Source: Acidobacteriaceae bacterium
Lineage (GTDB): Bacteria; Acidobacteriota; Terriglobia; Terriglobales; Acidobacteriaceae
Direction: 5' to 3'
Assembly (NCBI GenBank): GCA_030038435.1
Contig: JASHOY010000377.1
Location: forward strand, 1-64,000
Length of the DNA: 64,000 nucleotides
Positions 59,684 through 64,000 of the stretch are shown one piece after another. Position 1 is the first letter of the stretch. Each line of letters begins with the position of its first letter. The notes under the pieces were generated by a model. The model was not told the origin of the DNA and did not search any database. It worked only from the letters and a program-made list of their open reading frames with translations. The translations under genes and the position numbers were made by a program.

Positions 59684-60850
59684 GTGTTGACGCGATCCCA
59701 AAATATTCTCACTGCGCTTCGGCGTAACTGCAGAGCAATGCCTGCGGCATTTTTATTGCTTTTGCTGGGCATGGCGAGCGGGTGCGGACGTTTCCAACAA
59801 AAAGCTCCGCCCGACATGGTTTACGTGTCCGCGGAAGGCGCCTTGTATCTCCACGACCGGGTCGCGGTAGTGTCGAACCGGATAGCGGAGGTGAAGAACG
59901 GCGATGCGCTGAGAGTCGTCGAGCGTGCCGGCCGTTTCCTGAAAGTGAAAACCAGCCAGGGCCAGATAGGTTGGATCGAGCAGAGCGCGGTGGTCGACAG
60001 CGGGGTCTACGACCAATTCGCGAACCTTGCCGCAGCCAATAAGAACGATCCTGTAGTGGCCACCGGGACGCTTGACGACGAGCTCTACATGCACATTCTT
60101 CCCGGACGGACGACGCAGCACTTCTATCTTCTGCCGGCGAATACGAAGGTGGAATTGCTGGCCCGGGCCTCGGCTCCCCGGACGCCGATCCAGGCGGCGT
60201 CGCCCGAAGCCAGGCCGGCGCAGAGAGCGGGAGCCGAGGCGGTGCCCGGATTGCCGCAGTCGCAACCCGTGGTTATGGAGGATTGGTGGCTGGGGCGCGA
60301 CGCGCGCGGGCGAACCGGTTGGCTGCTTGGCAATCTCATCTACGTGAATGTGCCCGATGATATTGCGCAATATGCCGAGGGGCAGCAGATCGTGGGCGCG
60401 TATGTTTTGAGAACGGTTGAAGACCCGGAATCGGATTTTCCCAATCATGAGGCGCCTGAGTATCTGACTCTGGAGGCTCCGCTGGAGGCGGGGCGGCCGT
60501 TCGATTACAACGAGGTGAGAATTTTCACCTGGAGCGTGCGTCACCACCGCTACGAAACCGCGTTCCGGCTGCGGCCGATTGCCGGTTTTTTACCCGTGAA
60601 AACGGGGATGGAGAAAGGACCGGACGGAAGCGAGATACCCACCTTCAGCTTTGTAATTGCGGGCAACGACAATGTGGTGACCGATCCGGCGACGGGGATT
60701 ACCAGGCCGGCATCGCCGCGGACGCTTCACTACGAGATGATCGAAACCGTGGTGAAGCGGATGGGGCCGGATATGGGACCGATTCCCCTGCTGGATCGCG
60801 GGGAGAAGCAGCGGAAGGAAGAAGCGCGGAGGCGCGGCCGCCGCAGGTAA
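59684..60850 (+). CDS. SH3-domain lipoprotein
   Basis: LLGMASGCGRF lipobox; GDALRVVERAGRFLKVKTSQGQIGWIEQSAVV bacterial SH3. Confidence 0.75.
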   Translation: MLTRSQNILTALRRNCRAMPAAFLLLLLGMASGCGRFQQKAPPDMVYVSAEGALYLHDRVAVVSNRIAEVKNGDALRVVERAGRFLKVKTSQGQIGWIEQSAVVDSGVYDQFANLAAANKNDPVVATGTLDDELYMHILPGRTTQHFYLLPANTKVELLARASAPRTPIQAASPEARPAQRAGAEAVPGLPQSQPVVMEDWWLGRDARGRTGWLLGNLIYVNVPDDIAQYAEGQQIVGAYVLRTVEDPESDFPNHEAPEYLTLEAPLEAGRPFDYNEVRIFTWSVRHHRYETAFRLRPIAGFLPVKTGMEKGPDGSEIPTFSFVIAGNDNVVTDPATGITRPASPRTLHYEMIETVVKRMGPDMGPIPLLDRGEKQRKEEARRRGRRR

Positions 60851-60854
60851 GTGG

Positions 60855-61082
60855 TTAGCTTTTCAGCGCGCGGGCGAAGATGAAGCCGGTGAGAACGGCC
60901 AAGACAGCGGCGGCGCCGTAGAAGACGCCAGGGCGAGCGCGAATACATTCTTCGGCGATGCGGCGGAGGTCAAGGCTGTCCTCGAGCCCATTGCGCAATT
61001 CAACCACGCGGCGGCCAATGCGCTCACGCTGGTGCTCTGCCTTTTGCTCAAGCTCGTCCACGGTTTGCTGGTTCGTTGCCAT
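60855..61082 (-). CDS. Small membrane-anchored hypothetical protein
   Basis: MATNQQTVDELEQKAEHQRERIGRR...C-terminal TM FYGAAAVLAVLTGFIFARALKS. Confidence 0.65.
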   Translation of the reverse strand: MATNQQTVDELEQKAEHQRERIGRRVVELRNGLEDSLDLRRIAEECIRARPGVFYGAAAVLAVLTGFIFARALKS

Positions 61083-61488
61083 AGCGCTCCGCTCCCTTCC
61101 GGAATGTTTCTCCATCAAGTCTCAAGACACGAAGGGTGCGTTTGGGGGTCAGATTTCCTGCTTTGAGCCTGGCCTTGCCTGCGGCGCCCAGGATGGCGGC
61201 CAGCGCCAAGGCCGCGCTGCCGGTGATTAAGAGTCCCCAGATGAGACCCGCCTGGTGGCTGAAAGCGCCGAAAGCAAAGGCGATAGTCAGGGCAATGCAG
61301 AAGCCCAGCAAGGTGAGAGCGGGAACGGCGAACAGTGCGGCGGCGGCCAGAAGCAGGGCCGCACCGCGCATGCGGCCGAGGCTGGAGCTCAATTCGGCGC
61401 GGAGCATCTCATAGCAGGTTTCGATAAAGCCTTTCAGGTCGTGGCCGAGTGCTTCGAAGCCGGTTTGGAAAATAGGTTCCGCGCCCAT
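61048..61488 (-). CDS. Phage holin family/Holin-X-like membrane protein
   Basis: FIETCYEMLRAELSSSLGRMRGAALLLAAAALFAVPALTLLGFCIALTIAFAFG. Confidence 0.65.
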   Translation of the reverse strand: MGAEPIFQTGFEALGHDLKGFIETCYEMLRAELSSSLGRMRGAALLLAAAALFAVPALTLLGFCIALTIAFAFGAFSHQAGLIWGLLITGSAALALAAILGAAGKARLKAGNLTPKRTLRVLRLDGETFRKGAERYGNEPANRGRA

Positions 61489-61490
61489 AC

Positions 61491-61805
61491 TCAATGTCTC
61501 CCCAAGCCGATGAGGATGCCGAGAACGAAAGTTACCGCTGCCACTCCTCCCAAAACGCTGATGGGGCGCGTTTGGTGATAATACCTGGCGCGGCCGGCGA
61601 TGCAGGAAACCTCGTCCCGCAGCTCCTGTGTGGAAGCTGGCAGCCGCGAAATCTGGTTCGTGGCGCAATCGTTGATCTGTTCCCAGCGCGCGAAAAGACG
61701 GTCGCGCATACGCTCCACTGCGAGCACCATCAACCCTGCCTTTTCGCCGATGACGGCCGCAGTGCCCGGGCACGCGAGATTGTCGCGGGAAGCAGCTTCG
61801 GGCAT
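61491..61805 (-). CDS. Small membrane-anchored hypothetical protein (DUF883-like arrangement)
   Basis: MPEAASRDNLACPG...PISVLGGVAAVTFVLGILIGLGRH C-terminal TM. Confidence 0.55.
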   Translation of the reverse strand: MPEAASRDNLACPGTAAVIGEKAGLMVLAVERMRDRLFARWEQINDCATNQISRLPASTQELRDEVSCIAGRARYYHQTRPISVLGGVAAVTFVLGILIGLGRH

Positions 61806-61970
61806 CGCTCCCTCCTCTGTTTTGTGATGGCCTGGTTCGGGGAGCGGTTGGCCGCCGGGAAGGCCGTCGCTGGAGTGCATGGCAGGGGCGAGGAAAATGC
61901 AGCCCGATTAGAGACCGGCAGAACTGCCCGATTGCAGCGGCGCCACCTGTTGCTGTGCGAAAATCTAAGT

Positions 61971-63107
61971 TTGCATACACCTCCCAACTTCCGCCTGCTG
62001 GTGGTGCGATTGGGCGCCATGGGCGACATTTTGCACGCGCTTCCCGCGGTGACGGCGCTGCGGATGGCGCATCCCGAGTGGACGATTGGCTGGGTAGTGG
62101 ATCCGCGCTGGCGCGCGTTGTTGACGGCAGAGAATGGAAATCAGGGGACTGGGGAAAGAGAACAGAGAGCAGAAGGCAGAGAGCAGAAGACACAAAACAG
62201 GATGCAAGGGGCTGGCGGCGCGCGGGGACGAATGCAGCCGCTGGTGGATCGCATTTACTTTGCCGCGGCGAAAGAATGGGGGCGCAGGCCGCTGCGTGCG
62301 TCAACTTTGAGAGAGATCAGGGAACTGCGGCGAGGGCTGCGTGAGGAGAAGTACGATGCCGTGCTGGATCTTCAAGGCGCGGTGCGGTCGGCGGCGATTG
62401 CGCGGATGACGGGATGCAGGCGCGTGATTGGCGAAGCGGCGCCGCGCGAGTATGCGGCGAAGTGGCTCTTCCACGAGCGCGTGGCAACCGGCGGGGTTCA
62501 CGTGATCGACCAGGATGTCGAGCTTGCATCGGCGGTCGCCGGGGATGCGCTGGAGGCGGTGAAGCCGCTGCTGCCCGAGGACGAGGAAGCAGAGTTGTGG
62601 AGCGGCAAAGTGCTGGGGCCAAAGGCGGCGCCGACGGTGCTGATGAATCCGGGCGCGGGGTGGGGAGCGAAACGCTGGCCGCCGGAGCGGTATGCCGTAG
62701 TGGCACAGGGACTGCTGGACCGTGGTTTTGAGGTGCTGGTGAATACGGGGCCGGGCGAGGAACCGCTGGCGCAGGTGGTGGTGCGCGCGACCAGCGGTGC
62801 GGCTCGGCTGCTGATGCCTTCGCTGGGGCACCTGATTGCGCTGATGCGCCGGGTGACGCTGTGCATTGCCGGCGATAGCGGACCTTTGCACCTGGCCTGT
62901 GCGCTGGGCCGTCCGGTGGTGGGGATTTATGGGCCAACGGATCCGACGCGGAATGGACCCTTTGGCACGCGAGCGCGAGTGCTGCGGAGCCCCACCAGCG
63001 TGCGCGACCACAGCCGGCGGGCGCAGCCGGAGCCAGGGCTGCTGACGATTCAGCCGGAAGAGGTATTGCGCGCTGCCGATGAGCTGCTGGCCGGGGATGG
63101 GAGCTGA
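61971..63107 (+). CDS. Glycosyltransferase family 9 (heptosyltransferase-like)
   Basis: FRLLVVRLGAMGDILHALPAVTALRMAHPEWTIGWVVDPRW; LNPGAGWGAKRWPPERYAVVAQGL; GDSGPLHLACALGRPVVGIYGPTDPTRNGPFG; start (TTG) uncertain. Confidence 0.88.
   Translation: MHTPPNFRLLVVRLGAMGDILHALPAVTALRMAHPEWTIGWVVDPRWRALLTAENGNQGTGEREQRAEGREQKTQNRMQGAGGARGRMQPLVDRIYFAAAKEWGRRPLRASTLREIRELRRGLREEKYDAVLDLQGAVRSAAIARMTGCRRVIGEAAPREYAAKWLFHERVATGGVHVIDQDVELASAVAGDALEAVKPLLPEDEEAELWSGKVLGPKAAPTVLMNPGAGWGAKRWPPERYAVVAQGLLDRGFEVLVNTGPGEEPLAQVVVRATSGAARLLMPSLGHLIALMRRVTLCIAGDSGPLHLACALGRPVVGIYGPTDPTRNGPFGTRARVLRSPTSVRDHSRRAQPEPGLLTIQPEEVLRAADELLAGDGS
62136..62232. repeat. Purine-rich low-complexity insertion in the GT9 gene
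   Basis: aatcaggggactggggaaagagaacagagagcagaaggcagagagcagaagacacaaaacagg, encoding NQGTGEREQRAEGREQKTQNRMQG. Confidence 0.6.
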
Positions 63108-63757
63108 TGACTGGCCGCCGCACTTCTTCAAATCCCCGCCCCACGCCGAGGTGGCAGCGGGTGGCGCGGCGCATCCGCGTGCCCCTGGGATTTGTTACCG
63201 CGGCCCTTTATGTGTTTGAGATATGGCGGCATGAGCCAAGGCCGACGGCGATCGCCTGCAGTTTGGCGCTGGTTTTGCCGGGGCTGTGTCTGCGCGGCTA
63301 TGCATCCGGTTATGTAAAGAAAAACCGCGAGCTGACAATGACCGGGCCTTATGCACGCACACGCAATCCGCTTTATCTGGGCTCCATGCTGATTGCGGCG
63401 GGATTTGCGCTGGCGCTGTTGAGCTGGGCGGTGGCGGTGGTGCTGGCCGCGGGCTTTGCCATGATCTACATCCCTGTGATTGCTTCGGAGGAGCGATTCC
63501 TACGGGCGACGTTTCCCGGATTCGACGAATACTGCCGGCTGGTGCCGCGACTGATACCGCGATTGAGAGCGCATCGGTGCGTACCCCCGGCCGGATCAGG
63601 GGCAGCCGACGCAGCCAATGGAGGGACAGGCGGGTTTTCACTGGCACTTTACCTGAAACACCGCGAGTACAATGCTGCTATAGGTGCTGGATTGCTTTAT
63701 CTATGTCTGCTTTTCTTGCGGCCGCTGCTGCAAGTAATTGTTTCTGCGGTTCGATGA
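63107..63757 (+). CDS. Isoprenylcysteine carboxyl methyltransferase (ICMT)/phospholipid methyltransferase-like protein
   Basis: LTMTGPYARTRNPLYLGSMLIAAGFALAL; SEERFLRATFPGFDEYCRLVPRLIP. Confidence 0.85.
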   Translation: MTGRRTSSNPRPTPRWQRVARRIRVPLGFVTAALYVFEIWRHEPRPTAIACSLALVLPGLCLRGYASGYVKKNRELTMTGPYARTRNPLYLGSMLIAAGFALALLSWAVAVVLAAGFAMIYIPVIASEERFLRATFPGFDEYCRLVPRLIPRLRAHRCVPPAGSGAADAANGGTGGFSLALYLKHREYNAAIGAGLLYLCLLFLRPLLQVIVSAVR

Positions 63758-63772
63758 GCGTTTCCGCCGGAG

Positions 63773-64000
63773 ATGTCATTTTTCAAGGAGCTACGCCCGA
63801 CGTTGAAGACGCGTAAGCATCTCGCAGTTTTTCTGTGCTTTCTTTGCCTGGGCTCGATGGGTCTGGCGCAGCATGTGGCGCCCCTGCCCCCGCCGGACAC
63901 GGGATTCAGCTTTCCGCAAAAGCAGACCCTCACCTATTCCGTGGACTGGCGCGTCTTTCCGGCCGGAACCGCGGTGATCCACTTTGATGCGTCGGGCGGT
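63773..64000 (+). CDS. DUF3108-like secreted protein (partial, runs off window end)
   Basis: MSFFKELRPTLKTRKHLAVFLCFLCLGSMGLAQHVAPLPPPDTGFSFPQKQTLTYSVDWRVFPAGTAVIHFDASGG. Confidence 0.6.
   Translation, partial: MSFFKELRPTLKTRKHLAVFLCFLCLGSMGLAQHVAPLPPPDTGFSFPQKQTLTYSVDWRVFPAGTAVIHFDASGG

Overview
The 64 kb window is gene-dense and high-GC, and looks like an Acidobacteriota chromosome. The best lineage evidence is two PadR plus ADOP-type (Acidobacterial Duplicated Orphan Permease) pairs and acidobacterial-style dispersed repeats. Core and metabolic content: TetR + RND tripartite efflux operon, a divergent class-1 isoprenoid-synthase-like protein, cysE/cysK, ppc, hemY-type protoporphyrinogen oxidase, cydAB, GNAT, a GT39/ArnT-like transferase, nrnA, rbfA, a DUF503 gene, a sodium:solute symporter, a radical SAM/SPASM protein, a stress cluster (USP, lmo0937-like, CsbD), comF, HNH endonuclease, mnmG, DeoR regulator with MFS transporter, LOG protein, GT9 and an ICMT-like protein. 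The main accessory region is about 26.67-37.0 kb, between rbfA and the DUF503 gene. It carries two toxin-antitoxin modules, one PadR/ADOP pair, an AraC/methyltransferase pair, a secreted lipoprotein, and a second, truncated copy of the rbfA 5' half (377 bp, 11 mismatches counted by eye, no indels). Main non-gene signals: (1) the rbfA duplication bracketing the island; (2) two arrays of an iterated TTTTCATACACTTG motif 26 kb apart with the same sub-unit order; (3) a ~211 bp MITE-like element with terminal and internal inverted repeats next to the GNAT gene; (4) a shared 23 bp candidate PadR operator at both ADOP loci; (5) perfect or near-perfect CRP/FNR-type sites upstream of the USP gene and cydAB; (6) low-complexity GGGAYCA-like repeats between genes and apparently in frame inside mnmG and a GT9 gene. 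No tRNA, rRNA, CRISPR array, integrase or transposase gene was identified. All homology calls are from motif recognition, not database searches.
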